64,000 nucleotides of DNA from Streptomyces corallincola (GCF_019104725.1 NZ_JAHRXF010000013.1:1-64000), one strand, 5' to 3'. Positions 24,296-33,120 are shown, counted from the stretch's first letter. Program-made: numbers and translations. Notes: a model not told the origin generated them from the sequence alone.

Positions 24296-26038
24296 GTGCC
24301 GATCGTGGCTCAGAGCACCGAGACCACCGACTGGGTCTCCCGTTTCGCGGACGAGGTCATCGAGGCATCGGAGCGCCGCGCCCCGGGGAAACCCGTCGTC
24401 GTCGCGTCCGGGCTCTCCCCGTCCGGCCCGATCCACCTCGGCAACCTGCGCGAGGTCATGACCCCGCACCTCGTCGCCGACGAGATCCGCCGCCGGGGCC
24501 TGCAGGTACGCCACCTGATCTCCTGGGACGACTTCGACCGGTACCGCAAGGTGCCGAACGGCGTCCCCGGTGTGGACGAGAGCTGGGCCGAGCACATCGG
24601 CCGCCCGCTGACCTCCGTGCCCGCGCCGAAGGGCTCCGACCACCCGAACTGGGCCGAGCACTTCAAGGCCGCCATGACCGCCTCGCTCGCCGAGCTGGGT
24701 GTCGAGTTCGACGGGATCAGCCAGACCGCGCAGTACACCTCCGGCGTCTACCGCGAGCAGATCCTGCACGCCATGCGCCACCGCGCCGACATCGACGCGA
24801 TCCTCGACCAGTACCGGACCAAGGCCAAGCCCGGGAAGAAGCCCCAGCAGAAGGCCGCCGACGCCGCCGAGCTGGAGGCCGAGGAGGGCTCCGGCGCCGC
24901 CGCCGAGGACGACGGCGGCTCCGGCTCCGCCGGGTACTTCCCGTACAAGCCGTACTGCGGCGGCTGCGGCAAGGACCTCACCACCGTCACCGCCTACGAC
25001 GACGCCACCACCGAGCTGGCCTACACCTGCACCGCCTGCGGCTTCTCCGAGACCGTCCTGCTCAGCGAGTTCAACCGGGGCAAGCTGGTCTGGAAGGTGG
25101 ACTGGCCGATGCGCTGGGCGTACGAGGGCGTGATCTTCGAGCCCAGCGGCGTGGACCACTCCTCGCCGGGCTCCAGCTTCCAGGTCGGCGGGCAGATCGT
25201 CTCCCTCTTCGGCGGCGAGCAGCCCATCGGCCCGATGTACGCCTTCGTCGGCATCTCCGGCATGGCCAAGATGTCCTCCTCGCGCGGCGGCGTCCCCACC
25301 CCCGGCGACGCCCTCCGGATCATGGAGCCCCAGCTGCTGCGCTGGCTCTACGCCCGCCGCCGCCCCAACCAGTCCTTCAAGATCGCCTTCGACCAGGAGA
25401 TCCAGCGCCTCTACGACGAGTGGGACAAGCTCGCCGCCAAGGTCCAGGACGGCTCCGCGCTGCCGGGTGACATCGCCGCGTACGCCCGCGCCGTCGGCAC
25501 CGCCGCCGCGCCGCTGCCCGCGACCCCGCGCCCGCTGCCTTACCGCACCCTCGCCTCCGTGGCCGACGTCACCGCCGGGCACGAGGACCAGGCGCTGCGC
25601 ATCCTCAGCGAACTCGACCCCGACCAGCCGCTGACCTCGCTCGCCGAGGCCCGGCCGCGCTACGACAGGGCCGAGGCGTGGATCAACACCCACGTCCCCG
25701 CCGACCAGCGCACCATCGTCCGCGACGAGCCCGACGCCGAGCTGCTGAAGTCCCTCGACGACGCCTCCCGGCAGTCGCTGCGCCTGCTGCTCGACGGCCT
25801 CGCCGCCCACTGGTCCCTCGACGGCCTCACCCAGCTCGTCTACGGCGTCCCCAAGGTCCAGGCCGGTTTCTCCGCCGACGCGGGCCCCAAGGAACTCCCG
25901 GCCGAGATCAAGACCGCCCAGCGCGCCTTCTTCGCCCTGCTCTACCGCCTCCTCGTCACCCGCGACACCGGGCCCCGGCTGCCCACGCTGCTGGTGACGG
26001 TGGGACAGGAGCGGGTGCGGACGCTGCTGGGGGAGTGA
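24296..26038 (+). CDS. lysS: Lysyl-tRNA synthetase, class I
   Basis: This 580-residue enzyme charges tRNA(Lys) but is the class I form, unrelated to the common bacterial class II LysRS. The HIGH-type motif is [11 protein letters not shown] near residue 46 and the KMSKS-type motif is AKMSSSRGG near residue 325. A zinc-ribbon-like insertion has CGGCG near residue 221 and CTACG near residue 244, preceded by a low-complexity acidic linker of about 40 residues ([20 protein letters not shown]). Class I LysRS is typical of archaea and a minority of bacteria, including streptomycetes. GTG 24296 follows AGGAAG by 6 bases. Strong hairpin terminator downstream. Confidence 0.96.
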   Translation: MPIVAQSTETTDWVSRFADEVIEASERRAPGKPVVVASGLSPSGPIHLGNLREVMTPHLVADEIRRRGLQVRHLISWDDFDRYRKVPNGVPGVDESWAEHIGRPLTSVPAPKGSDHPNWAEHFKAAMTASLAELGVEFDGISQTAQYTSGVYREQILHAMRHRADIDAILDQYRTKAKPGKKPQQKAADAAELEAEEGSGAAAEDDGGSGSAGYFPYKPYCGGCGKDLTTVTAYDDATTELAYTCTACGFSETVLLSEFNRGKLVWKVDWPMRWAYEGVIFEPSGVDHSSPGSSFQVGGQIVSLFGGEQPIGPMYAFVGISGMAKMSSSRGGVPTPGDALRIMEPQLLRWLYARRRPNQSFKIAFDQEIQRLYDEWDKLAAKVQDGSALPGDIAAYARAVGTAAAPLPATPRPLPYRTLASVADVTAGHEDQALRILSELDPDQPLTSLAEARPRYDRAEAWINTHVPADQRTIVRDEPDAELLKSLDDASRQSLRLLLDGLAAHWSLDGLTQLVYGVPKVQAGFSADAGPKELPAEIKTAQRAFFALLYRLLVTRDTGPRLPTLLVTVGQERVRTLLGE

Positions 26039-26060
26039 CTCCCGCCACGGCACGGTGAAC

Positions 26061-26101
26061 CGACGAAGGGGGCTCCCGGATTCTGGGAGCCCCCTTCGTC
26101 G
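26061..26101. terminator. Bidirectional terminator between lysS and the DUF2637 gene
   Basis: Perfect 17-base arms (26061-26077 and 26085-26101) with a 7-base loop lie between the convergent stops at 26038 and 26117. Confidence 0.93.
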
Positions 26102-26116
26102 TACGCGGTCACGGGG

Positions 26117-27445
26117 TCACGCGATGTGGTCCTCCTCCAGCTCCGCCAGATGGCGCTGCTGGAAGCGTTCCGCGAGGGTCTTCAGCTCGCTCGGGCTCAG
26201 GGCCAGGCCGTAGGTCGCCTCGACGTTGTCGCCCAGGACGCGGGGCGTCGGGTAACTGCCGTCTATCGACTGCCGGAACACCTGGTAGAGCGCGTCCTCG
26301 GTCGGCTCCGCCTGGGGTGTGCCGCCGCCGTCGCCCAGCTCGCGGGTGCGGTTCGGGCCCGACGGCACCGGGAAGCTGCCCGTGTCCTCCGGCGAGGGCT
26401 GCTGGAACTGCTCCGGGGGCTGCTCGTCGTACCAGTCCTCGTACTGCTCCTCCGGGGCGTACAGCGGGTCCGGGGGCTCGAAGGTGGGGTCGTAGCCGCC
26501 GTGGTACTCCATCTGCTGGGGGTCACGGGCGTGCAGCCACAGGTTCACGCCCGGCTCCTCCGGCTCCGGTACGGAGTCGTCCGCGGGCCGGGGCTGTTCC
26601 TGCCGCGTGAGCTGCTGCTGGGGTGCCTGGGGTCCCTGGGACGCCTGCGGTGCCTGGGGTGACAGGGCTGCCTGGGACGCCTGGGGTGCCGCTGTCAGGG
26701 CGGGCTGGGCGGCGGCCGGGGACGGGCGCAGGGCGGGCAGTTCGATGCCCGCCGCCGCCAGGCCCTCGGGGGCGGTCTCCGCGAGCGGGACGCCGTAGCG
26801 GGCCAGGCGCAGCGGCATCAGGGACTCCACCGGGGCCTTGCGGCGCCAGGCGCGGCCGAAGCGGGAGCGCAGCCGGGCCTGGTAGACCAGCCGTTCCTGC
26901 TCCAGCTTGATCACCTGGTCGTAGGAGCGCAGCTCCCACAGCTTCATCCGGCGCCACAGCAGGAACGTCGGCAGCGGCGAGAGCAGCCAGCGGGTCAGCC
27001 GGACGCCCTCCATGTGCTTGTCCGCCGTGATGTCCGCGATCCGGCCGATGGCGTGCCGGGCCGCCTCCACCGCGACCACGAACAGCACCGGGATCACCGC
27101 GTGCATACCGACGCCCAGCGGGTCCGGCCAGGCGGCGGCGCCGTTGAACGCGATCGTCGCCGCCGTCAGCAGCCACGCCGTCTGCCGCAGCAGCGGGAAC
27201 GGGATGCGAATCCACGTCAGCAGCAGGTCCAGGGCGAGGAGCACACAGATGCCCGCGTCGATGCCGACCGGGAACACGTAGGAGAAGTTCCCGAAGCCCT
27301 TGGTCAGGGCCAGCGCCCGGACGGCCGCGTACGAACCCGCGAAGCCGATACCGGCGATGACCATCGCACCGGCGACGACCACGCCGATGAGTATGCGGTG
27401 CATCCGGGTCAGCTCGATGGGCTCGGACTTGATGGGCGCGGACAC
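26117..27445 (-). CDS. DUF2637 domain-containing membrane protein
   Basis: This 442-residue protein has four hydrophobic segments in the first 150 residues (HRILIGVVVAGAMVIAGIGF, YVFPVGIDAGICVLLALDLL, TAWLLTAATIAFNGAAA and HAVIPVLFVVAVEAARHAI), the DUF2637 pattern. A basic region follows (LWRRMKLWELRSYDQVIKLE), then a Gln/Pro/Ala-rich disordered linker, and a folded C-terminal end (about 385-442, DALYQVFRQSIDGSYPTPRVLG) that resembles a small DNA-binding or SpdB/replication-type domain. DUF2637 proteins occur both on chromosomes and on Streptomyces integrative elements, where some relate to plasmid spread. GTG 27445 follows GGGAGGGGAG. It is the last gene of a minus-strand run with two DUF3558 lipoproteins. 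Confidence 0.85.
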   Translation of the reverse strand: MSAPIKSEPIELTRMHRILIGVVVAGAMVIAGIGFAGSYAAVRALALTKGFGNFSYVFPVGIDAGICVLLALDLLLTWIRIPFPLLRQTAWLLTAATIAFNGAAAWPDPLGVGMHAVIPVLFVVAVEAARHAIGRIADITADKHMEGVRLTRWLLSPLPTFLLWRRMKLWELRSYDQVIKLEQERLVYQARLRSRFGRAWRRKAPVESLMPLRLARYGVPLAETAPEGLAAAGIELPALRPSPAAAQPALTAAPQASQAALSPQAPQASQGPQAPQQQLTRQEQPRPADDSVPEPEEPGVNLWLHARDPQQMEYHGGYDPTFEPPDPLYAPEEQYEDWYDEQPPEQFQQPSPEDTGSFPVPSGPNRTRELGDGGGTPQAEPTEDALYQVFRQSIDGSYPTPRVLGDNVEATYGLALSPSELKTLAERFQQRHLAELEEDHIA

Positions 27446-27550
27446 TCGTACTCCCCTCCCGTTGCGGGTTGTTGCGCGCAACAGAGTGGCACAGGTGTGC
27501 GTCGAACGTGATGTCGATCAGTTCTCGACCGGCTCCTGGCCGGTTCCCGG

Positions 27551-28525
27551 TCAGTTCCCGGCGGCGGCCGACTCCGACGCGGAGGTGCTCGGGGAGGCGC
27601 CGCCGGACGGCGCCTTCGACGCGCCCCCGGCGCCCTTCTCCGTGGCCGTGGCCGACGGCTTCCCGCTGCTCTTGGCGCCGTCCTTGCCGCTTCCGGGGTC
27701 GGCGGAGCCGGAGCCCGAACCCGCCCCGGAACCCTTCCCGTTGGCCGCCGAGACGGCCGCCACGGCCTCCTTCGCGGCCTTCTCCGCCGCCTTCGTCAGA
27801 TCGGACGCGTCCGGCGTCTTCTCGCCCGCGAGACCGGCGCCGTTGTAGTCCACGGTGACGACCACGTTCTCCACGCGGGTCACCACGGTCTGCTCCTTGA
27901 AGGCGCCTTCCTTCTTCTTCAGGTCGTAGCGCACGGCCGTCGCCTCGTCGCCCGTCCCGGCGACCGCCTCCCACTTGACCGACTTCGCGCCGGACACGCC
28001 CTGCGCGTCCTTCACCTGCTGGGTGAAGTACGTGTGCGCCTGCGCGTCGCCCGAACCCCGGTTCGCGTCCGAGTCGAAGCGGAGCAGCGACACGTTCAGC
28101 CAGCGGAACTGGGAGCCCTTGACGCCCTTGTTGTCGAGGCTGCTCCACGAACACGAGCCGCGCGTCGAGGAGTCGTCGGACCTGCCCTCCTTGCCGGACG
28201 TGCCCGCCTTCGGCACGAGGTCGCCGAGGGCGCCCTTGGACAGCACCGCGCACGGCTTCGGCAGCGCGCGGTACGCGGCGGCCGGAACCGCCGGGGACGC
28301 GCTCGCGGAGGGGTCGGCGGACGCGCCGCCCGTCGCCCGCGCGGAGGCGTCGCCGCCCCGCGCGGCCGAGCCGCCGTCCTTGGCGCCGCCGTCGCCGGAG
28401 TCCGACGAGCACGCGGCGGTGATCAGGACCGCGGGGACGGCAGCCGCGCACACCAGGGCGCGGCGCAGGCGCTTCGCCCGCTGGTCCTTGGGGGCACGGA
28501 CGTCTCGCTGTGCTGCTCGCTGCAT
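27551..28525 (-). CDS. DUF3558 lipoprotein, copy A
   Basis: This 324-residue lipoprotein has a basic start (MQRAAQRDVRAPKDQRAKRLRR), a hydrophobic segment and a lipobox LITAAC near residue 39, so it should be anchored on the outer face of the membrane. After a Gly/Ser/Ala linker comes the DUF3558 domain (YRALPKPCAVLSKGALGDLVP through GSCSWSSL and VVVTVDYNG), then a Ser/Gly/Lys-rich tail. It is paralogous to the next upstream gene: both share the PCAVLS/PCGAVG motif, a later Cys-x-W and the VVVTV.Y core. GAAGGAA precedes ATG 28525. In mycobacteria DUF3558 lipoproteins exist but have no assigned chemistry. Confidence 0.85.
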   Translation of the reverse strand: MQRAAQRDVRAPKDQRAKRLRRALVCAAAVPAVLITAACSSDSGDGGAKDGGSAARGGDASARATGGASADPSASASPAVPAAAYRALPKPCAVLSKGALGDLVPKAGTSGKEGRSDDSSTRGSCSWSSLDNKGVKGSQFRWLNVSLLRFDSDANRGSGDAQAHTYFTQQVKDAQGVSGAKSVKWEAVAGTGDEATAVRYDLKKKEGAFKEQTVVTRVENVVVTVDYNGAGLAGEKTPDASDLTKAAEKAAKEAVAAVSAANGKGSGAGSGSGSADPGSGKDGAKSSGKPSATATEKGAGGASKAPSGGASPSTSASESAAAGN

Positions 28526-28651
28526 GGTTCCTTCACTCGTGACGCTCGGTGGTCGTGCGGGTTCCTGCGGGCCCACCGTACGTGGTGAAGAAGGGGTGCG
28601 ACCGGTGTTCACCGGCTCGCGCGGGGACCGGTGCCGGGTGCGCGGCGGGGG

Positions 28652-29629
28652 TCAGCCGTCGAGCGTCGCGGCCAGCTGCGCGGCCAGTTTCCGGGCCTTG
28701 TCCTGCATTTCCCTGCTGTCCGGCACGGCGCCGACGGCCATCGGCTGCTCCTCGTACTCGACCGTGACGACGACGTTGGACGTGCGGAACACCACAGTCA
28801 CCGTGCGCGGTTCGGCGGTCGAACCGGAGGTGCTCAGCTTGTCGTCCAGGTACGCCTGGTCGGCCAGGTCGGAGAGGACGCGCGGCTGGAGCTCGGCGGT
28901 GGCGAGGCTGCCTCCGGCGCCGGTGGAGGCGGGGTCGGCGGGGGTGTTGGTGCCGGAGGGGGTGGCGGTGCCGGAGGGGGTGGCGGTGCCGGAGGGGGGC
29001 GCGGTGCTGGACGGGGTCGCGGGGCTGGAGGGGGTGCCGCCCTTGCCGTCCTTCCCGCTCGTCCCGCCCGTCCCGTTCTTGTCGTTCTTGTCGCCGGGGC
29101 TCGAAGAGGAGCCGGGGGAACCGGAGTTGGCGGACCCGGTGGACTCGGCGGGTGGGGAGGCGGGGGTGGTGGTGGCGGGCTCGGGCAGGTCGGCGGCGGT
29201 CTCCCGCTCGTCGAAGAGCTGCTTGGCCTGGTCGTCGTCGCTGACCGCGTTGTCGTACGACACCACGCGTTCCAGGTCCACCGTGAGGCGGTCGGTGCCG
29301 TCGGCGGAGTCCACCTTCCAGCGGCAGCCCACCTTGCGGTCGGTGTTGTAGGTCAGGGCCGCGGCGCCCTGGTACGCCTTGTCGCGCTGGGCGGGGTCGG
29401 TGAGCCGCCGGATGCCGGGCAGCAGCGCGTCCAGGGTGCCGCGGCCGACCGCGCCGCAGGGCTCGGGCAGCGTGCGGTACTTGCCGGGCTGGGCCGCCGC
29501 GGTGGCGGTGCCCGCGTCGCCGGGATTGGCGTCGTCGGTCGAACCGCCGTCGCCCGAGCCGCTCGTGCAGCCTGCCAGCAGGGCCGCGAGGAGGGCGGCG
29601 GTACCGGTGACGTACGCCTTCCGGTGCAC
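28652..29629 (-). CDS. DUF3558 lipoprotein, copy B
   Basis: This 325-residue lipoprotein has the signal MHRKAYVTGTAALLAALLAGC with an excellent lipobox (LAGC). The DUF3558 core includes GKYRTLPEPCGAVG, GCRWKVDSADGTDRLTVDL and VVFRTSNVVVTVEYEE. Between the halves lies a long Pro/Ser/Thr/Gly linker with a PSGTAT tandem repeat encoded by an 18-base DNA repeat (28951-28999). GAGAGGAG precedes GTG 29629. It is the first gene of the minus-strand set with copy A and the DUF2637 gene; gaps of 126 and 105 bases mean internal promoters are possible. It is divergent from rtcB across a 245-base region. Confidence 0.87.
   Translation of the reverse strand: MHRKAYVTGTAALLAALLAGCTSGSGDGGSTDDANPGDAGTATAAAQPGKYRTLPEPCGAVGRGTLDALLPGIRRLTDPAQRDKAYQGAAALTYNTDRKVGCRWKVDSADGTDRLTVDLERVVSYDNAVSDDDQAKQLFDERETAADLPEPATTTPASPPAESTGSANSGSPGSSSSPGDKNDKNGTGGTSGKDGKGGTPSSPATPSSTAPPSGTATPSGTATPSGTNTPADPASTGAGGSLATAELQPRVLSDLADQAYLDDKLSTSGSTAEPRTVTVVFRTSNVVVTVEYEEQPMAVGAVPDSREMQDKARKLAAQLAATLDG
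28951..28999. repeat. 18-base tandem repeat within the DUF3558 copy B gene
   Basis: The unit TGCCGGAGGGGGTGGCGG occurs twice exactly (28951-28968 and 28969-28986) and a third time in part. On the coding strand it encodes repeated TATPSG in the linker. Copy number probably varies between strains through slippage. Confidence 0.85.
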
Positions 29630-29874
29630 GGTCGGGCTCCTCTCGTACGGGATGCGGCGCCGCCGGGGGGCGGGGAGCGCGCTGGTTATTCGCTTGCCGG
29701 GGCGGTGCGCCCGCTGGACACAATGTGTATCGCACCCGCCGCTGTGAACGCCGGTTCCGTGTCCTGTAACCACACGTTGATGCCGTTTTTTGCGTTCCGG
29801 TGTGATCTGGGCGCACAGAGGACGTTCCGGGGCCCACGGGCTGCCGGACGGTGACCGGGGGAGACGGGAAACAC

Positions 29875-31068
29875 ATGTCGTACGTGGAGATGCCGGGCGC
29901 CCAGGTGCCCATCCGGATGTGGGCCGACCCCGCCACTGTCGAGGACGTGGCACTCCGTCAGCTCCAGAACGTGTCCACCCTGCCCTGGATCAGGGGCCTC
30001 GCCGTCATGCCGGACGTCCACTTCGGCAAGGGCGCCACCGTCGGCTCCGTCATCGCCATGCAGGGCGCCGTCTGCCCGGCCGCCGTCGGCGTGGACATCG
30101 GCTGCGGCATGTCCGCCGTCCGCACCTCCCTGACCGCCAACGACCTGCCGGGCGACCTGTCCCGGCTGCGGTCGCGGATCGAGCAGGCGATTCCGGTGGG
30201 GCGGGGGATGCACCAGGAACCGGTCGAGCCGCGCGACTTCCACGGGCTGGCGACGGCCGGGTGGGACAGTTTCTGGGCCCGGTTCCAGGGGGTCGCGGAC
30301 GCGGTCAAGTTCCGTGAGGGCCGGGCCGTTTCGCAGATGGGTACCCTCGGCGCGGGGAATCACTTCATCGAGGTCTGTGTGGACTCGGACGGCGTCGTCT
30401 GGCTGATGCTGCACTCCGGTTCCCGCAACATCGGCAAGGAGCTGGCCGAGCACCACATCGGGATCGCGCAGAAGCTGCCGCACAACCAGGACCTGATCGA
30501 CCGCGACCTCGCCGTCTTCGTCGCGGACACCCCGCAGATGGCGGCGTACCGCAACGACCTGTTCTGGGCGCAGGAGTACGCGAAGTACAACCGCACCCTG
30601 ATGATGGCGCTGCTCAAGGACGCGGTCCGCAAGGAGTTCAAGAAGGCCAAGCCGGTCTTCGAGCCGGAGATCTCCTGTCACCACAACTACGTGGCGGAGG
30701 AGCGGTACGACGGGCTCGACCTGCTGGTCACCCGCAAGGGCGCGATCCGCGCCGGATCCGGTGACTACGGCATCATCCCCGGCTCGATGGGCACCGGCTC
30801 GTACATCGTGAAGGGCCTCGGCAACGAGCGCGCCTTCAACTCCGCCTCCCACGGCGCCGGGCGCCGCATGAGCCGGGGCGCCGCCAAGCGCCGCTTCAGC
30901 GTCCAGGACCTCGCCGACCAGACCAGCGGCGTCGAGTGCCGCAAGGACTCCGGCGTCGTGGACGAGATCCCGGCCGCCTACAAGCCCATCGAGCAGGTCA
31001 TCGACCAGCAGCGCGACCTGGTGGAAGTGGTGGCCCGGCTGAAGCAGGTGGTGTGCGTGAAGGGCTGA
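29875..31068 (+). CDS. rtcB: RtcB family RNA ligase
   Basis: This 397-residue enzyme is of the RtcB type, which joins RNA 2',3'-cyclic phosphate or 3'-phosphate ends to 5'-OH ends using GTP and manganese. The metal and guanylate motifs are all present: VGVDIGCGMSA (Asp and Cys ligands) near residue 77, GAGNHFIEV near residue 160, HSGSRNIG near residue 183, CHHNYV near residue 267 and the guanylated His in SASHGAGRRMSRG near residue 326. Lys of the VSQMGTLG region precedes them. Many bacteria use RtcB in RNA repair after tRNA or rRNA cleavage; no archease or RtcA gene is next to it here. ATG 29875 follows GGGGGAGA. Likely its own transcript. Confidence 0.95.
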   Translation: MSYVEMPGAQVPIRMWADPATVEDVALRQLQNVSTLPWIRGLAVMPDVHFGKGATVGSVIAMQGAVCPAAVGVDIGCGMSAVRTSLTANDLPGDLSRLRSRIEQAIPVGRGMHQEPVEPRDFHGLATAGWDSFWARFQGVADAVKFREGRAVSQMGTLGAGNHFIEVCVDSDGVVWLMLHSGSRNIGKELAEHHIGIAQKLPHNQDLIDRDLAVFVADTPQMAAYRNDLFWAQEYAKYNRTLMMALLKDAVRKEFKKAKPVFEPEISCHHNYVAEERYDGLDLLVTRKGAIRAGSGDYGIIPGSMGTGSYIVKGLGNERAFNSASHGAGRRMSRGAAKRRFSVQDLADQTSGVECRKDSGVVDEIPAAYKPIEQVIDQQRDLVEVVARLKQVVCVKG

Positions 31069-31191
31069 CCTGGAGGGCCGAGTCGTACCGGCCGGGCGCG
31101 GGGGCGGGCGTCACGGGGCGGGGGTGGGAACCGGGGGTGGGGGTTCGGGTGTCTTCTGGTTTGGCAACTTCTGTATTCAGGGGGTGTGTTG

Positions 31192-31479
31192 ATGAGGGGA
31201 AGGCGTGGGCGGCTGGTCGTCTCGGCCCTGGTCGTGGTGCTGGTCGGGGTGGGGAGTGCGGGGTGTTCGAAGGAGTACAACGACAAGCGGGGGAAGGGGG
31301 ACGCGCCGGTGCGGGGGCGGGCCGGGGACAACTCGCCCGCCGAGGTGTTCAACATGCCGGACGGGTTCGGGAATCTGGCGACGAAGTGTGTCGGGCACGG
31401 ATACCGGGCGTACGTGACGACCAACGGGAGCGGGCCGTCGAACGTCGAGATCGTGCCGGACAAGACATGCGCGAGCTGA
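31192..31479 (+). CDS. Small lipoprotein, tandem copy 1
   Basis: This 95-residue lipoprotein has the signal MRGRRGRLVVSALVVVLVGVGSAGC (lipobox SAGC) and a mature region of about 70 residues starting CSKEYNDKRGKGDAPV. A second Cys occurs in ATKCVG and a third near the C-terminus. The next gene encodes a close paralogue: I count 39 identities in the 53 residues after the lipid Cys. The 3' end overlaps the next gene by 13 bases. ATG 31192 is preceded by CAGGGGGTGTG. Its function is unknown. The conserved core NSPAEVFNMPDGFGNLATKC suggests a small ligand- or metal-binding fold, but I do not recognise the family. Confidence 0.8.
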   Translation: MRGRRGRLVVSALVVVLVGVGSAGCSKEYNDKRGKGDAPVRGRAGDNSPAEVFNMPDGFGNLATKCVGHGYRAYVTTNGSGPSNVEIVPDKTCAS

Positions 31480-31784
31480 TCCGGGCGGTCTCGGCCGCGG
31501 CGGTGGCCGTGCTGGTGCTGGTCGCGCTGTCCGGGTGCTCGCGGGAGTACGAAGAGAAGCGGGGCAAGGCGGACGCGCCCGTCGCGGGGCGCGCGGGCGA
31601 GGACAGCCCGGCCGAGATCTACAACTTCCCGGACGGGTTCGGAAACCTTGCCTCCAAGTGCGTGGGGCCCGGTCGGCGCGGCTACGTCACCACCAAGTAC
31701 GTCCGGCAGGACGACGACGACACGATCGTCATGCCGTCCACCTCTGTGATCGTGGACGACCCGGAGTGCCGGGCGGCCCCGTAG
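31467..31784 (+). CDS. Small lipoprotein, tandem copy 2
   Basis: This 105-residue lipoprotein paralogous to the preceding gene has the signal MRELIRAVSAAAVAVLVLVALSGC (lipobox LSGC) and the core DSPAEIYNFPDGFGNLASKCVG followed by a longer acidic C-terminal end (VRQDDDDTIVMPSTSVIVDD) with a final Cys in PECRAAP. ATG 31467 lies 13 bases inside the upstream gene, so translation is probably coupled. The pair is a clear tandem duplication that has diverged mostly at the C-terminus. It converges on an SDR gene 48 bases downstream. Confidence 0.8.
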   Translation: MRELIRAVSAAAVAVLVLVALSGCSREYEEKRGKADAPVAGRAGEDSPAEIYNFPDGFGNLASKCVGPGRRGYVTTKYVRQDDDDTIVMPSTSVIVDDPECRAAP

Positions 31785-31832
31785 GACCGTCCAACCGCGT
31801 TGTGCCGTACGGCACTTCGGGACCCCGCGCGC

Positions 31833-32609
31833 TCACTGCTCCCGGTGCACCTTGTTGTTGGGGGTCTGCGCGCGGGGGCGTACGACCAGCAGGTCCACGT
31901 TGACGTGGGCGGGGCGGGTGACCGCCCAGGTGATCGTGTCGGCCACGTCGTCGGCGGTGAGCGGCGCGGCCACGCCCTCGTAGACCTTCTCGGCACGCTC
32001 GGCGTCGCCCGCGAAGCGGGTCAGCGAGAACTCCTCGGTCTTCACCATGCCGGGCGCGATTTCCACCACCCGCACCGGGCGGCCCAGCAGTTCCATGCGC
32101 AGGGTCTCGGCGAGGACGTGCTCGCCGTGCTTGGCCGCCGCGTAGCCGCCGCCGCCCTCGTAGGTGCCGTGCGCGGCCGTGGAGGAGACGACGGCCACCA
32201 CGCCGTCGCCGCTCGCCTCCAGCTTCGGCAGCAGCGCCTGGGTGATGTGCAGGACGCCGAGCACGTTCGTCTCGTACATCGTGCGCCAGTCCGCCGGGTC
32301 GCCGGTGGCCACCGGGTCCAGGCCGAGCGCGCCGCCCGCGTTGTTGACCAGCACGCCGACCGTCCGGAACGCCGAGGCGAACTCGTCCACCGCCGCCCGG
32401 TCGGTGACGTCCAGCCGGTACGCGGTCGCGGAGTGCCCGGCGGCGGTGATCTCCTTGGCCAGCGCCTCGATCCGGTCCGCGCGGCGCGCGGTCAGCACCA
32501 CGCGGTACCCGGCCGCCGCGAGCCGCCGCGCGGTCGCGGCGCCGATGCCGCTGCTCGCGCCCGTGACGACGGCGATACGGGACGCTGCGGACGGGGCGTC
32601 GCTGGTCAT
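31833..32609 (-). CDS. Classical SDR family NAD(P)-dependent oxidoreductase
   Basis: This 258-residue dehydrogenase/reductase has the complete classical SDR set: TGASSGIG near residue 16, Asp-Val in YRLDVTD near residue 66, NNAGGALG near residue 89, the catalytic Ser in VVSSTAAHG near residue 141 and YAAAKHG (YxxxK) near residue 155, plus APGMVKTEEFS after it. The arrangement resembles YdfG/serine-3-dehydrogenase-type members that act on 3-hydroxy acids, but the substrate is not certain. ATG 32609 follows GAGGGAGCAGG. It converges on the mini-lipoprotein pair. Confidence 0.92.
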   Translation of the reverse strand: MTSDAPSAASRIAVVTGASSGIGAATARRLAAAGYRVVLTARRADRIEALAKEITAAGHSATAYRLDVTDRAAVDEFASAFRTVGVLVNNAGGALGLDPVATGDPADWRTMYETNVLGVLHITQALLPKLEASGDGVVAVVSSTAAHGTYEGGGGYAAAKHGEHVLAETLRMELLGRPVRVVEIAPGMVKTEEFSLTRFAGDAERAEKVYEGVAAPLTADDVADTITWAVTRPAHVNVDLLVVRPRAQTPNNKVHREQ

Positions 32610-32686
32610 GACCTGCTCCCTCGGTTCGGACGACTCGCTCGCCCCGGACCTGGGGTGAGTCTCCCGAAAGCCTAGGGGGTGTCTCT

Positions 32687-32731
32687 CCGGTCGTCCCGGT
32701 CGTCCCGGTCGTCCCGGTCCTCCCGGTCGTC
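32687..32731. repeat. 9-base tandem repeat, five units
   Basis: CCGGTCGTC is repeated five times in register (32687-32731), the fourth copy having one change. It lies between the divergent SDR start (32609) and the YnfA stop (32779), in non-coding DNA. It is a simple slippage-prone repeat; no function is visible. Confidence 0.85.
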
Positions 32732-32778
32732 GTGGGCTCCCCGCGCCCGGTCACGCGGCACCTCGCCGCACGGCGGCC

Positions 32779-33120
32779 TCACGCCCCGTTCCTGGGCGCC
32801 CACATGATCACCGCCATGCCCGCCAGGCAGATCAGGGCGCCCGTGATGTCCCAGCGGTCGGGGCGGTAGCCGTCCGCGACCACGCCCCACAGGATCGAAC
32901 CGGCGACGAAGATCCCGCCGTACGCGGCCAGGATGCGGCCGAAGTGCCCGTCCGGCTGGAAGGTCGCCACGAAGCCGTACGCCCCGAGCGCCACCACCCC
33001 GCCCGCCGCCCACAGCCACCCCCGGTGTTCCCGCACCCCCTGCCAGACCAGCCAGGCCCCGCCGATCTCGAACAGCGCGGCGACGACGAAGAGGGCGGCG
33101 GAGCGGAGCAGCGGCGTCAT
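32779..33120 (-). CDS. YnfA (UPF0060) family small membrane protein
   Basis: This 113-residue protein has four closely packed transmembrane helices ([58 protein letters not shown] and [18 protein letters not shown]). The [19 protein letters not shown] start and [15 protein letters not shown] motif are typical of the YnfA/UPF0060 family, distantly related to small multidrug resistance transporters. The transport role is inferred. ATG 33120 is the only reasonable start. It is monocistronic on the minus strand. Confidence 0.92.
   Translation of the reverse strand: MTPLLRSAALFVVAALFEIGGAWLVWQGVREHRGWLWAAGGVVALGAYGFVATFQPDGHFGRILAAYGGIFVAGSILWGVVADGYRPDRWDITGALICLAGMAVIMWAPRNGA

Noticed and set aside
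22352..26053. 1233-codon minus-strand frame that includes argS
   Set aside because: Only the C-terminal 592 codons are argS; the upstream part is antisense to lysS and has the composition of a shadow frame, so I do not call a fusion.
31802..31815. 14-base perfect palindrome GTGCCGTACGGCAC
   Set aside because: It lies between two convergent genes and has no loop, so it is neither a good terminator nor at a promoter; probably chance.
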